64,000 nt of DNA from Phycisphaerae bacterium (lineage in GTDB: Bacteria; Planctomycetota; Phycisphaerae; UBA1845; Fen-1342). How positions within the stretch are numbered: position 1 is the first letter of the stretch; each line of letters starts with the position of its first letter. The notes beneath the pieces are model-generated. The model saw only the letters and a list, made by a program, of their open reading frames with translations. It searched no databases and was not told the origin of the DNA. Made by a program: the position numbers and the translations under genes. The stretch spans positions 1-64,000 of the forward strand of contig JAUIEC010000011.1 in the NCBI GenBank assembly GCA_030428945.1. Direction: 5' to 3'. Of the stretch, positions 1 through 8,584 are shown in pieces.

Positions 1-17
1 CCCCTGGCTCCGTGGAA

Positions 18-947
18 CTACTTCTCCGCGGAGTAGCGGGCGACGATGTCCTGGACGAGGCGGTGGCGGACGATGTCGACCTGGGCGAGGTGGTGAATCT
101 CGGTGCCGGGGATGCCGCGGAGGCGGCGGATGGCGTCGGCCAGCCCGGAGGGTTGCTCGGGTTCGAGGTCGACCTGGCTGGCGTCGCCGGTGACGATCAT
201 TTTGCTGTGGTTGCCGAGTCGGGTCAGGAACATCAGCATCTGGGTCGGGGTCGAGTTCTGGGCCTCGTCGAGGATGATGATCGAGTGGTTCAACGTCCGG
301 CCGCGCATGTAGGCCAGCGGGATGACCTCGACGACGTCGTTGACCATGAAGCGCTTGAGCTGGTCGAAGGTCATCATGTCGTGCATCGCGTCGAACAGTG
401 GCCGCAGGTAGGGGTTGACCTTCTGCTGGAGGTCGCCGGGGAGGAAGCCGAGTCGTTCGCCGGCTTCGACGGCGGGCCGGACGAGGGCGATGCGTTTGAC
501 CTTTCCGATCTTGAGGAGGTGGACGGCGACGGCGACGGCGAGGTAGGTCTTGCCGGTTCCGGCGGGTCCGCTGCAGATGACCAGGTCGTTTTCGAGCATG
601 GCGCGGACGTAGGCCTTCTGGCCGTCGGTCCGGGGGCTGATCGGTTCTCCGTTGAAGACGCGGATGGCGGCGGCGTCGGTGCTTCCTTCGGCCAGTTCGA
701 CCTCGCCGAGGATGTCCTCGACGATGGCGGGCTCGAGCAGGTCGGTTTCGGCCAGGGTGGCCTGGAAGCGTTCGAGGACGGCGGCGGCCTTGGCGACGTT
801 GGCGGGTTCGCCGGTGATCCGGACGATCGCGTGCCGCGCATGGAGGCGGACGCCGAACGCCTGCCGGATACGGCGGAGGTTGGCGTCGCCCGGGCCGAAC
901 AAATCTGCCCGTTTATGTGGCTCGCGGAGTGTGACGGAGAGCTCCAT
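18..947 (-). CDS. phoH: PhoH family ATPase (PhoH-like protein)
   Basis: Predicted cytoplasmic P-loop ATPase of the PhoH family, which is often linked to RNA metabolism; its exact substrate is unknown. The 309-residue product has an N-terminal RNA-binding-like region ([17 protein letters not shown]), a Walker A motif [13 protein letters not shown] near residue 130, a Walker B-like [15 protein letters not shown], and a sensor-like GDASQVDL near the C-terminus. The frame is open further upstream, but the start at [16 protein letters not shown] gives the usual family length, and the extra 106 upstream residues look non-native. No clear Shine-Dalgarno sequence is visible; a strong stem-loop lies 13 bases before the start. 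It is divergent from the coiled-coil gene on the other side. Confidence 0.93.
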   Translation of the reverse strand: MELSVTLREPHKRADLFGPGDANLRRIRQAFGVRLHARHAIVRITGEPANVAKAAAVLERFQATLAETDLLEPAIVEDILGEVELAEGSTDAAAIRVFNGEPISPRTDGQKAYVRAMLENDLVICSGPAGTGKTYLAVAVAVHLLKIGKVKRIALVRPAVEAGERLGFLPGDLQQKVNPYLRPLFDAMHDMMTFDQLKRFMVNDVVEVIPLAYMRGRTLNHSIIILDEAQNSTPTQMLMFLTRLGNHSKMIVTGDASQVDLEPEQPSGLADAIRRLRGIPGTEIHHLAQVDIVRHRLVQDIVARYSAEK

Positions 948-960
948 GCGTGGTAGGCTA

Positions 961-1000
961 CCCGGGCCCGGATTCGCTTGGCAACCAAGCGGGGCCCGGG
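961..1000. repeat. GC-rich stem-loop next to the phoH start
   Basis: An outer 9-bp stem (CCCGGGCCC with GGGCCCGGG) encloses an inner 6-bp stem (GCTTGG with CCAAGC) and a 3-base loop. It lies between two divergent genes, 13 bases upstream of the phoH start codon. It may be a structured 5' leader or a factor-binding palindrome; no T-tract follows on either strand, so a simple terminator is less likely. Confidence 0.6.
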
Positions 1001-1037
1001 CGGGATCTTGCGGGTGTCGGGAAAGCCGCCCAAAGCC

Positions 1038-1065
1038 TTGCAACGTCCGAAGCTGGACATACAAT
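1038..1065 (+). promoter_or_regulatory. Predicted sigma70-type promoter for the coiled-coil/mre genes
   Basis: TTGCAA and TACAAT hexamers are separated by 16 bases. The expected transcript start is about 100 bases before the GTG of the coiled-coil gene. The match is by eye to the general vegetative consensus. Confidence 0.5.
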
Positions 1066-1170
1066 CTGGCCCGAGCGGAATGCGTCCGGGAGCTCCGGAG
1101 CGACACGCGTCCCCCCCCTTGGGTACCCGCCGCGGTGCTTGAGCTTGAGTGAAACTGAAGGAGTTGGCTC

Positions 1171-2031
1171 GTGAGCACAATGACGAAAGTGTTCGTCGTC
1201 CTGAACACCGTCCTCTCGATCGCCCTGTCCGTGCTGTTCATTGCCGGGGCATCGCAGTGGGGCAACTGGAAGGACCTGGTGCAGACTTACCAGACGGCTC
1301 GCGATGCCGCGATCACACACCGTCAGAACACCGAGGCGACGATGAACGCCGCCCTGGCGCTGAAGGACGAGGCGATCGCAAGCTGGCAGGGCCGGCTCCA
1401 GCAGACCGAGGCGCAGCTTGCCGACGCCGAGCAGAACCTGGCCGGCCAGTCCGAGCAGCTTGCCCTGGTCACCAACAAGCAGATGGCGGCCGAGGCGGCC
1501 CGAACGACGCTGCAGGAAATCCTGAACGTCCAGACGGGCGAACTGAAGAGCGTGCAGAAGCAGAACCAGTCGATGCTGGCCCAGAACATGGACCTGCAGG
1601 CCCGCAACAGCCGGCTGAACAGCCGCGTGCTCGAACTGACCACCGACGTGACGATCCTGACCGACGAACTGCGGAACATGCAGGAGAAGCTGTACGCGGC
1701 CCAGGGTGGCAGCGGCGGCGCCCTGCGGGCCGCGGCACCGGCCGCGTCGGGGCCGGATGAACTGGCGGTGGCGATGACCCGTCCGCCGGCCGTGGCCGGC
1801 GAGATCCGCGGCGAGGTGATTGAGGTCAACAACCGCTACGCGTCGATCAACGTCGGCGAGGCGGCGGGCGTGACGGCCGGGATGACGTTCATGGTCTATC
1901 GCGGCGGTGGCGAGTACGTGGCCGACCTGACGGTCGAGAAGGTTCGTCCGCGTCAGGCGGGCGGGCGCCTGTCGACGATGGTGCAGGGCAACGTGCGGGC
2001 CGGTGACCAGGTCATCTTCGGAATCGAGTAA
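1171..2031 (+). CDS. Membrane-anchored coiled-coil protein, planctomycete hypothetical
   Basis: Function is unknown. The 286-residue product has one N-terminal membrane span (about residues 6-27, VFVVLNTVLSIALSVLFIAG), a long Gln/Ala/Glu-rich coiled coil (about 35-175), an Ala/Gly-rich linker, and a C-terminal small beta domain (about 205-286, containing GEVIEVNNRYASINVG). That last domain resembles the barrel-like domains of MreC-type scaffolds and flagellar assembly proteins, which is an inference. GTG is used as the start; an ATG nine bases later would drop three residues. It sits directly before a tiny membrane protein and mreB-mreC, which suggests an envelope or cell-shape role. An antisense reading frame of similar length is treated as an artefact. 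Confidence 0.8.
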   Translation: MSTMTKVFVVLNTVLSIALSVLFIAGASQWGNWKDLVQTYQTARDAAITHRQNTEATMNAALALKDEAIASWQGRLQQTEAQLADAEQNLAGQSEQLALVTNKQMAAEAARTTLQEILNVQTGELKSVQKQNQSMLAQNMDLQARNSRLNSRVLELTTDVTILTDELRNMQEKLYAAQGGSGGALRAAAPAASGPDELAVAMTRPPAVAGEIRGEVIEVNNRYASINVGEAAGVTAGMTFMVYRGGGEYVADLTVEKVRPRQAGGRLSTMVQGNVRAGDQVIFGIE

Positions 2032-2043
2032 GGGCGGAACGCG

Positions 2044-2214
2044 ATGAGCATGCTGAGCACCCCGGGGTCCGGTCCGCAGCGGACCAGCGGCGAGAGCGAC
2101 ATCTATACCGCCCTGGCGGTGGTTGCATTCATGTTTGTTCTGGCCGCGACGATTTACGTCGGCTATAAGGTCCAGTCGTTGTTCGGCACATTGCTGCCCC
2201 CGCCCGGAAGCTGA
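2044..2214 (+). CDS. 56-residue single-span membrane protein
   Basis: A small gene starting 12 bases after the coiled-coil gene ends. It encodes MSMLSTPGSG then a polar stretch, one hydrophobic span (about residues 22-41, TALAVVAFMFVLAATIYVG), and a short proline-rich tail ending LLPPPGS. Short spacing, the same strand and a position just before mreB suggest co-transcription and a role as a small partner of the coiled-coil membrane protein or of the Mre system; this is inference. No known family is recognised. The clean membrane topology and the tight fit between its neighbours support it being real. Confidence 0.65.
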   Translation: MSMLSTPGSGPQRTSGESDIYTALAVVAFMFVLAATIYVGYKVQSLFGTLLPPPGS

Positions 2215-2302
2215 GGCGGGGACCTTGAGGGCCCGCGCCGCAGTGACCTCGTCCACATATTCCGCAGCGCCTCGTCAGCGCCCAAGGATGGGAGCCTGAC
2301 CA

Positions 2303-3364
2303 GTGTTTCTTCGTCGGCTCACCGGCCTCTTCAGTCTCGACATGGGTATCGACCTCGGTACCTGCAACACGCTTGTCTGCGTCAAGGGTGAAGGAATCGT
2401 CCTGAACGAACCTTCCGTCGTGGCCGTGCGCAAGGGGACCAACCAGGTTCTCGACACCGGCAACGGCAAGGCGGTCGGCGTGCTGGCCAAGGAGATGCTC
2501 GGGCGGACGCCGGAATCGATCACCGCGATCCGCCCGCTGAAGGACGGAGTCATCGCCGACTTCGACATCACCGAGGCCATGCTGGGATACTTCATCCGCA
2601 AGGTGCACGGCAATCGCGGCCTGGCGCACCCGCGGGTGGTGATCTCGGTCCCCTCGGGCATCACGGCCGTCGAGAAACGGGCGGTCTACAACAGCGCCGA
2701 GCGGGCCGGGGCCCGGCGGGTGTACCTGGTGGACGAACCGAAGGCGGCCGCGATCGGGGCCGGCCTGCCGATCCTCGAGCCGACTGCTTCGATGATCGTG
2801 GACATCGGGGGCGGAACGACCGAGGTGGCGATCCTGAGCCTGGGTGACATCGCGACCTGCACGTCGCTGCGGGTGGCGGGCGATGACATGGACGAGGCGA
2901 TCGTCAGCTACATGCGGCGGACCTACAACCTGATGATCGGTCCGCAGACGGCCGAGAACATCAAGATCGGAATCGGTTCTTCGGCGGTCGAGGAGGACGG
3001 CGACCTGACGGTCGAGGTCAAGGGTCGCGACATGATCAGCGGCCTTCCGCGACGGGCGACGGTCAAGACCAGCGAGGTGCGCGAAGCCCTCAAGGAACCG
3101 ATCGGGCACATCGTCGACGCGGTGCTGCACACGCTCGAGAAGGTCGAGCCGGAACTGGCCGCGGACCTGGTCGACAACGGGATTCACCTGGTCGGCGGCG
3201 GTGCCCTGCTCCGCGGGCTGGACGAGGTGCTGGCCAAGGCGACCGGGCTGGAAGTCAAGAGCGTCGACGATCCGCTGACCTGCGTGGCGCGCGGCACGAG
3301 CGAGTTCCTCGACTACCTCGACGAGTGGCACTCGACGCTGGAGTCCGACGAGGACGAGTACTGA
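2303..3364 (+). CDS. mreB: Rod shape-determining protein MreB
   Basis: Bacterial actin homologue that polymerises on the inner face of the cytoplasmic membrane and positions envelope synthesis. The 353 residues show the actin-fold phosphate-1 loop MGIDLGTCNTLVCVKG near the N-terminus, the second nucleotide loop DIGGGTTEVAILSLGDI around residue 160, and the adenosine region HLVGGGALLRGLDEVLA near 295, all typical of MreB. The N-terminal MFLRRLTGLFSLD is a plausible amphipathic membrane anchor. It starts with GTG. It is followed 25 bases later by mreC and preceded by two membrane-protein genes, forming a shape-related group. mreD, rodA and PBP2 are not seen here. Confidence 0.96.
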   Translation: MFLRRLTGLFSLDMGIDLGTCNTLVCVKGEGIVLNEPSVVAVRKGTNQVLDTGNGKAVGVLAKEMLGRTPESITAIRPLKDGVIADFDITEAMLGYFIRKVHGNRGLAHPRVVISVPSGITAVEKRAVYNSAERAGARRVYLVDEPKAAAIGAGLPILEPTASMIVDIGGGTTEVAILSLGDIATCTSLRVAGDDMDEAIVSYMRRTYNLMIGPQTAENIKIGIGSSAVEEDGDLTVEVKGRDMISGLPRRATVKTSEVREALKEPIGHIVDAVLHTLEKVEPELAADLVDNGIHLVGGGALLRGLDEVLAKATGLEVKSVDDPLTCVARGTSEFLDYLDEWHSTLESDEDEY

Positions 3365-3389
3365 CGGGCAGCGTCCGCGGAAGGCCCGC

Positions 3390-4274
3390 ATGCGTCTGAA
3401 TCGCGTTTCCCTGTTTACCGTTCTGATGGTGGCCGCCCTGGTCACCGCCACCCTGCCGACCCGCTGGACCGCCTGGTCCGGCCGGGTGATGCAGCCATTG
3501 GCATGGGCCCAGTACCTGGGAGGCTGGCTGACGCGCCGCCCGGTGGAACTGGTCGAGGACCAGTTGCTGGAGGGACGGAGCGTGCCGCTGCGCGAGTACC
3601 TGGCGCTCGAGGACCAGCTTGCGGATCTGCGGCGGCAGTTGCGGCATCAGACCCTCAGCCTGCAGGCCCTGGGCGAGCGGATCGACGAGCTGACCGGGCT
3701 GCGGGACCAGTTGCGGGACGCCTCGGCCCGGATCATCTCGGCCCGGGTGCTGAGCGGCGACTCGAGTTCCGAACGCGAGACGCTGACGATCTCGGTCGGA
3801 CAGTTGCGCGGCGTCGAGGTCGGGGACTGGGTCGTGGCCGGCCAGCGGATCGCGGACGCGTCGGCCACGGGTCGGGAGGTGGTCTGGCGGCAGTGGCTGG
3901 TCGGGCAGATCAGCGAGGTGCAGCCGCACGTCAGCCGGGTGCGGCTGGCGACGGACCGTTCGTTCGGTCCGATCCAGGTGGTGATCGGGCGGACGGGGGA
4001 CGATGGGCGTCCGGTGCTGGCCGAGGACATCTGCGTGCTGCAGGGCCTGGGTGGCGGGCGGATGGTGATCCGGCAGGCGACGGAGGACTACCTGGCGGCG
4101 GGTTACACGTTCGCGGCCGTGCGGCTGCCGGCCGCGGTTCCGCTGGCGCTGACGATCGGGGAGCTGACGGCGAGCCGGGTGCGGACGGATTCGCCGATGC
4201 ATCATGACCTGGAACTGCACCCGCCGGGCCGGGTGGCGAGTCAGACGATGGCGTACGTGCTGCGGTTTGACTGA
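3390..4274 (+). CDS. mreC: Rod shape-determining protein MreC
   Basis: Predicted bitopic membrane protein that couples MreB to periplasmic cell-wall enzymes. The 294 residues contain an N-terminal membrane span (about 8-25), a coiled-coil segment (about 65-110, rich in leucine, Arg and Gln), and a beta-rich C-terminal part starting near ARVLSGDSSSERETLTIS, where MreC barrels are expected. Overall sequence is divergent, so the assignment leans on architecture and on position directly after mreB. No mreD follows; the next gene is a zinc-ribbon membrane protein beyond a repeat-bearing gap. Confidence 0.82.
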   Translation: MRLNRVSLFTVLMVAALVTATLPTRWTAWSGRVMQPLAWAQYLGGWLTRRPVELVEDQLLEGRSVPLREYLALEDQLADLRRQLRHQTLSLQALGERIDELTGLRDQLRDASARIISARVLSGDSSSERETLTISVGQLRGVEVGDWVVAGQRIADASATGREVVWRQWLVGQISEVQPHVSRVRLATDRSFGPIQVVIGRTGDDGRPVLAEDICVLQGLGGGRMVIRQATEDYLAAGYTFAAVRLPAAVPLALTIGELTASRVRTDSPMHHDLELHPPGRVASQTMAYVLRFD

Positions 4275-4284
4275 GCAGGAACAG

Positions 4285-4305
4285 GGAGCCAGGGAGCCAG
4301 GAAGC
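4285..4305. repeat. GGGAGCCA tandem octamer repeat
   Basis: Two exact copies of GGGAGCCA and a degenerate third lie just after mreC. The same octamer family occurs near 44.2 kb and 59.8-60.1 kb. Confidence 0.7.
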
Positions 4306-4330
4306 TTAGCGCAAATGAGCTGCCAGGGCC

Positions 4331-4410
4331 GTGAAAAGGTGGAAGTGTGAAGGAGTGAAAGAGGGCGGTTTCGCGACGTTCTTCCCTCTTTCACTCCTTC
4401 ACTTTTTCAC
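4331..4410. repeat. Long inverted repeat / possible transcription terminator
   Basis: A 17-bp perfect stem (4349-4365 with 4384-4400) has an 18-base loop, and an outer arm (GTGAAAA with TTTTTCAC) with an 8-base bulge extends it. The arms are purine-rich/pyrimidine-rich (GTGAAAGAGGG type). It lies between mreC and the zinc-ribbon gene. It could terminate the mre transcript or be a mobile intergenic repeat; there is no run of T after the stem on the plus strand. Confidence 0.6.
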
Positions 4411-4464
4411 GGCGGCAACAAGGCGATTGGATCCTTCAAACAGAACCTGGGCGAGGTATCCGGG

Positions 4465-4908
4465 ATGCGGGCGGACGACGGCGAGCTGTTGCGGGCGTTT
4501 CTGGCGGGCCGGAGTGTGGCGTGTCCCTCGTGCGGGTATGACCTGCGGGGGCTGACCGGGGCGGCCTGTCCGGAGTGCGGGCGGCAGCTTTCGCTGTCGG
4601 TGGCAGGGGTCGAGCAGCCGCTGGGGCCCTTTGTCGCGATCCTGATGGCATCCATGCTGACGACGGGGATGGGGCTCCTGTTCCTGAATGCGGTGGTCGT
4701 CTGGGGATGGCCGCCAAACGTCTACGAGACCGCGGTCACCTTCTCGCTGGCAGCTTCCGGGATCAACATCGTCGCCGCGGGGCTGCTGATTCGCCGGCGG
4801 GAGCGTTTCCTCGGGCTGGCGCGACCTGTCCAGGTGAGGTGGGCGGTGGCAATCGGGCTGCTGCAGGCGGTCGTGCTGGCGTTGGGAAACTGGTTCTGGC
4901 CCTGGTGA
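4465..4908 (+). CDS. Zinc-ribbon membrane protein, hypothetical
   Basis: Function is unknown. The 147-residue protein begins with a short acidic stretch and a four-cysteine zinc ribbon (CPSCGYDLRGL then CPECG, about residues 19-40), followed by three hydrophobic segments (about 52-75, 85-103, 117-143) that should span the membrane. The CxxCGYDLRGL...CPECG pattern recurs in many planctomycete proteins of unknown role. It stands alone between the mre group and the ribosomal cluster, with the inverted repeat upstream and the ribosomal promoter downstream. Confidence 0.8.
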   Translation: MRADDGELLRAFLAGRSVACPSCGYDLRGLTGAACPECGRQLSLSVAGVEQPLGPFVAILMASMLTTGMGLLFLNAVVVWGWPPNVYETAVTFSLAASGINIVAAGLLIRRRERFLGLARPVQVRWAVAIGLLQAVVLALGNWFWPW

Positions 4909-4942
4909 ACCCCCCTCGGGTCCGAAATTGCGGCGGGTCTTC

Positions 4943-4970
4943 TTGACGCGATCTGAGCGCGTGGTACACT
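4943..4970 (+). promoter_or_regulatory. Predicted promoter of the ribosomal protein cluster
   Basis: TTGACG and TACACT are separated by 16 bases, about 110 bases upstream of rpsJ. It is the best vegetative-type promoter match in the gap and would drive the S10-spc cluster. The leader between it and rpsJ could hold autoregulatory structure, but none is evident. Confidence 0.6.
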
Positions 4971-5079
4971 TGCCCGTCTCGGCCCATTTTGCGTGGACTA
5001 CTGGGGTTGTAGAAACAGCGAACCGTCCCGGAGCCGAGCGGGGCGACGAGCAAGTGCCGTAAGACGGGACGATTGCGCT

Positions 5080-5388
5080 ATGGCTGGAGAGAGAATTCGC
5101 ATCCGAATGGAAGCGTACGACCATCGGTCGCTGGACGCTTCGGCGCTCGAAATCGTCGATCAGGCGAAGCGGACGAGCGCCAAGGTCCGTGGTCCGGTGC
5201 CGCTGCCGACGCGGATCGAGCGTTTCACGGTGCTGCGTGGCCCGCATATTGACAAGAAGGCCCGCGAGCAGTTCGAGATGCGGACGCACAAGCGCGTGAT
5301 CGACATTTTCGAGCCGACGGCGCGGACGGTGGAGGCGCTGAACCGCCTCGTGGTACCCGCAGGCGTCTTCGTGAAGATCAAGGCCTGA
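5080..5388 (+). CDS. rpsJ: 30S ribosomal protein S10
   Basis: Component of the small-subunit head, and NusE in transcription antitermination. At 102 residues it has the normal length, with the conserved [20 protein letters not shown] and [23 protein letters not shown] blocks. The start at [16 protein letters not shown] is chosen because it matches the family; the 29 upstream in-frame residues have no ribosomal character. It is the first gene of the long ribosomal cluster. No tuf, fus or rpsL lies upstream, so the str operon is elsewhere. Confidence 0.97.
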   Translation: MAGERIRIRMEAYDHRSLDASALEIVDQAKRTSAKVRGPVPLPTRIERFTVLRGPHIDKKAREQFEMRTHKRVIDIFEPTARTVEALNRLVVPAGVFVKIKA

Positions 5389-5453
5389 CTCGGTTTCCGG
5401 GTCAGGTTTTTTGTTGGCAGGCATGCGGCCGTGGCCGCGTGAGGAGTTGACGG

Positions 5454-6107
5454 ATGTTTCCGGCCATCTTGGGCAGAAAAATCGGCATGACGCAGGTCTT
5501 CGACGCGAAGGGCAAGCGGACCTCGGTCACGCTGGTCGAGGCGGGACCGTGCGTGGTGCTGCAGGTGAAGAAGGCGGACGGCGCCGACGGCTACGACGCG
5601 TTGCAGCTTGGTTTTGACGACCGCAAGCCGCACCGTTCGACGAAGCCGGAGATCGGTCACGCCAGGCAGGCGTCGACGGGTCCCAAGTACTTTGTCCGGG
5701 AGGTCCGCCTGGCGGGTCCGGCCGAGCACGAGATCGGCGCGACGATCGGCGTGGACGCGTTCGCCGAGGGCGAGGTCAAGTGGGTCGACGTGGTCGGGAC
5801 GAGCAAGGGCAAGGGTTTCCAGGGCGGCATGAAGCGTTACGGCTTCGGCGGCCAGCCGGCCTCGCACGGTGTTGAGCGGAAGCACCGTTCGCCGGGTTCG
5901 ATCAACGGGCACGCGACGGACCTGGGTGGCGGCCGGATCAAGAAGGGCAAGCGGATGGCGGGTCGCACGGGCGGGAAGCGTTCGACGATTCGCTGCCAGG
6001 AGCTGGTGGCGGTGGATGCGGAGCACAACCTGCTGCTGATTCGCGGCGGGATTCCGGGTCCGAAGGGTGGCTACGTCATGGTCCGCAAGGCTCTGACGAA
6101 GGAATAG
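5454..6107 (+). CDS. rplC: 50S ribosomal protein L3
   Basis: Early-assembly large-subunit protein that reaches the peptidyl transferase centre. The 217 residues include the N-terminal [20 protein letters not shown] and the loop region [21 protein letters not shown], diagnostic for L3. A GAGGAG Shine-Dalgarno lies 7 bases before the ATG. rplD follows after 3 bases. Confidence 0.98.
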   Translation: MFPAILGRKIGMTQVFDAKGKRTSVTLVEAGPCVVLQVKKADGADGYDALQLGFDDRKPHRSTKPEIGHARQASTGPKYFVREVRLAGPAEHEIGATIGVDAFAEGEVKWVDVVGTSKGKGFQGGMKRYGFGGQPASHGVERKHRSPGSINGHATDLGGGRIKKGKRMAGRTGGKRSTIRCQELVAVDAEHNLLLIRGGIPGPKGGYVMVRKALTKE

Positions 6108-6110
6108 AAG

Positions 6111-6752
6111 ATGCTGGCGATTCCGATTTACGACGAGGCGGGCAAGAAGGTCGGCGACGAGTCGCTGGACGCGGCCCTGCTGGGTGGTGACGAGCTGAAC
6201 ACGCACCTGCTGAAGCAGGCGATCGTGATGTACCACGCCAACCGGCGTCAGGGCACGGTCGCGCAGAAGACGCGGGCGGAGGTGGACGGTTCGAGCCGCA
6301 AGCTGTACCGGCAGAAGGGAACGGGTCGGGCCCGGATGGGCAATGCCCGCCAGCCGGTCCGGCGTGGCGGCGGCAACGCCTTCCCGCGGAAGAACCGGGA
6401 CTTCGGGCAGGCGATGCCGAAGAAGATGCGTCGTCTGGCCCGCAACCAGGCGGTGCTGGCGAAGATCCGCAGCGAGCAGGCGGTGATCGTCGAGGGGCTG
6501 GACTTCGAGGCCCCGAAGACCAGGCGGATGGCGGCGGCGCTGGCGGCGCTGAAGGTCGAGCGGGGCTGCGTGCTGGCGCACTCGGGCGACGAGCGGAACC
6601 TGCACCTGAGCAGCCGCAACCTTCCGCGGACCGAGCTGATGCACGTACGTGAGCTGAACGCGGGCGACATTCTGGCCCGGCGGCAGTTGGTCTTCACCCG
6701 CAAGGCGTTCGACGCCTTCCGGACGCAGTTGAGCAGCCAGGACGACGCGTAA
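6111..6752 (+). CDS. rplD: 50S ribosomal protein L4
   Basis: Binds 23S rRNA and lines the exit tunnel; in many bacteria it also represses its own operon. The 213 residues carry the conserved tunnel loop [25 protein letters not shown] in two adjoining segments and the [19 protein letters not shown]-terminal block. Its stop overlaps the rplW start by one base (TAATG), implying translational coupling. Confidence 0.97.
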   Translation: MLAIPIYDEAGKKVGDESLDAALLGGDELNTHLLKQAIVMYHANRRQGTVAQKTRAEVDGSSRKLYRQKGTGRARMGNARQPVRRGGGNAFPRKNRDFGQAMPKKMRRLARNQAVLAKIRSEQAVIVEGLDFEAPKTRRMAAALAALKVERGCVLAHSGDERNLHLSSRNLPRTELMHVRELNAGDILARRQLVFTRKAFDAFRTQLSSQDDA

Positions 6753-7045
6753 TGGATATCTACCAGACGATCATTCGGCCGGTGATTACCGAGAAGTCGA
6801 CGATGCAGAGCGACTTTCACTCGGATTTCCGGGGTGGCGCGTACACCTTCGAGGTGCACCCGGACGCGAACAAGGTGCAGATCCGGGACGCGGTCGAGAA
6901 GATCTACCGGGTGAAGGTGCTGGGCGTCCGGACGCTGAACAAGTCCGGGAAGCTGCGGCGTTTCCGGCAGTCTTTTGGGAAGAGCAAGGCGACCAAGCGT
7001 GCGGTCGTGGTGCTGGATTCGAACAGCGCGATCGACCTGTTCTGA
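6752..7045 (+). CDS. rplW: 50S ribosomal protein L23
   Basis: Sits at the tunnel exit and is a docking site for trigger factor and SRP. It is 97 residues, with [13 protein letters not shown] at the start and [20 protein letters not shown] in the middle. A short insertion (DFHSDFRGG) precedes the first conserved strand. It is coupled to rplD by a one-base overlap. Confidence 0.97.
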   Translation: MDIYQTIIRPVITEKSTMQSDFHSDFRGGAYTFEVHPDANKVQIRDAVEKIYRVKVLGVRTLNKSGKLRRFRQSFGKSKATKRAVVVLDSNSAIDLF

Positions 7046-7074
7046 CGCAGGGCCAAGCAGAGGACGGATGACCG

Positions 7075-7947
7075 ATGGGCGTCAAGATCTACAAACGAAC
7101 CTCCGCCGGGCGGCGCAACGCGAGCGTCAACGACTACGCGGAGATCACGCACAAGCACAAGAACCGTCCGGTCAAGAGCCTGACCAAGCGGATCGCCAAG
7201 ACGGGCGGGCGGAACCATCACGGCAAGATCACGTCGTGGAACCGGGGCGGCGGCAACAAGCGGCTGTACCGGATCATCGACTTCAAGCGGCGGAAGGACG
7301 ACATGGTCGCGGAGGTGCTGGAGATCCAGTACGACCCGAACCGGACCTGTCACATCGCCCTGCTGCAGTACGCCGACGGCGAGAAGCGCTACATCCTGGC
7401 CCCGCTGGGCCTGAAGGCCGGCGACAGCGTCGAGAGCGGCGAGAAGGTCGAGCCGAAGATCGGCAACACGATGCCGCTCTCGGGCATTCCGGTCGGGATG
7501 GACATCCACAACATCGAGATGATGGCCGGCCAGGGCGGCAAGCTGGTGCGGACCGCGGGCGGATCGGCCCGGCTGATGGCCCGCGAGGGCAAGTGGGCGG
7601 TGATCGAGCTGCCGAGCAAGGAAATGCGGCGCGTGCGGGTCGAGTGCCGGGCGACGATCGGCCAGATCGGGAACCCGGACCACCAGAACGTGCGTCTGGG
7701 CAAGGCCGGCAAGAGCCGGCACCTGGGTCGTCGGCCGCACGTGCGTGGCAAGGCGATGAACCCGGTGGCGCACCCGCTGGGCGGTGGTGAGGGTCGCAGC
7801 AACGGCGGACGTCACCCGTGTTCGGCGTGGGGTCGCCCGGCGAAGGGTGGTCGCACGCGGAACCCGCGGGCGCGTTCGAACCGTCGGATCATCCGGCGGC
7901 GGAAGAGCAAGCTGTACGGGATCGTGAAGCTGCGTCGCAAGAAGTAG
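7075..7947 (+). CDS. rplB: 50S ribosomal protein L2
   Basis: Primary 23S rRNA-binding protein close to the peptidyl transferase centre. The 290 residues cover both L2 RNA-binding domains: [26 protein letters not shown] and [17 protein letters not shown]. In the conserved C-terminal loop the usual Asp-His-Pro-His is Ala-His-Pro-Leu ([18 protein letters not shown]), keeping the first histidine. The C-terminal basic tail is normal. Confidence 0.98.
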   Translation: MGVKIYKRTSAGRRNASVNDYAEITHKHKNRPVKSLTKRIAKTGGRNHHGKITSWNRGGGNKRLYRIIDFKRRKDDMVAEVLEIQYDPNRTCHIALLQYADGEKRYILAPLGLKAGDSVESGEKVEPKIGNTMPLSGIPVGMDIHNIEMMAGQGGKLVRTAGGSARLMAREGKWAVIELPSKEMRRVRVECRATIGQIGNPDHQNVRLGKAGKSRHLGRRPHVRGKAMNPVAHPLGGGEGRSNGGRHPCSAWGRPAKGGRTRNPRARSNRRIIRRRKSKLYGIVKLRRKK

Positions 7948-7963
7948 CGGAGAGGAAGGCGAG

Positions 7964-8236
7964 ATGTCGCGAAGTTCGAAGAAAGGCCCGTACGTTGACG
8001 AGCGTCTCTACCGGAAGGTGGAGAAGGCGACGGCGGAAGGCAACAACGCTCCGATCAGGGTCTACGCGCGGTCCTGCACGATCGTTCCGGAGTTCATCGG
8101 TCGGACGTTCGACGTGCACAACGGGCGCGTGTTCATCAAGGTGTATGTGACGGAGGACATGGTGGGTCACAAGATGGGCGAGTTCTCGCCGACCCGCAGT
8201 TTCCGTTCGCATACGGCCCGCGAAGCGAAGAAGTAA
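7964..8236 (+). CDS. rpsS: 30S ribosomal protein S19
   Basis: Small-subunit head protein contacting S13 and tRNA. It is 90 residues, with RSSKKGPYVDERLYRKV and the conserved GRTFDVHNGRVFIKVYVTEDM plus GHKMGEFSPTRSFRSH blocks. A clear AGGAAGG ribosome-binding site precedes the ATG. Confidence 0.98.
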   Translation: MSRSSKKGPYVDERLYRKVEKATAEGNNAPIRVYARSCTIVPEFIGRTFDVHNGRVFIKVYVTEDMVGHKMGEFSPTRSFRSHTAREAKK

Positions 8237-8251
8237 GAGAGGCGCAGGAAG

Positions 8252-8581
8252 ATGGCCTGGATGGCAAAACACCGTTACGCGCGGATTTCGGAGCGGAAGG
8301 CCCGCCTGGTGGCGGACCTGATCCGAGGCCTGCCGGCCAACGAGGCGGTGCAGGTTCTGGAGTTCACGCACAAGCGGGCGGCGGTGATGGTCAATCGCGT
8401 GCTGCAGAGTGCGATGGCGAGCGCGAACGAGCAGGAGGCCAACATGGGTCGCCTGGTCGTGTCGGAGGCGCGGGTCGATCCGGGTCCGATCATCAAGCGG
8501 TTCCGTCCGAAGGACCGTGGTCGGGCGCATGCGATCCAGAAACGGACGAGTCACATCGTCGTGTCCGTGGACGAGGGATAG
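8252..8581 (+). CDS. rplV: 50S ribosomal protein L22
   Basis: Lines the exit tunnel with L4. It is 109 residues, with ISERKARLVADLIRGLPANE near the N-terminus and KRFRPKDRGRAHAIQKRTSH near the C-terminus, the latter including the tunnel hairpin base. rpsC follows 3 bases later. Confidence 0.98.
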   Translation: MAWMAKHRYARISERKARLVADLIRGLPANEAVQVLEFTHKRAAVMVNRVLQSAMASANEQEANMGRLVVSEARVDPGPIIKRFRPKDRGRAHAIQKRTSHIVVSVDEG

Positions 8582-8584
8582 CCA

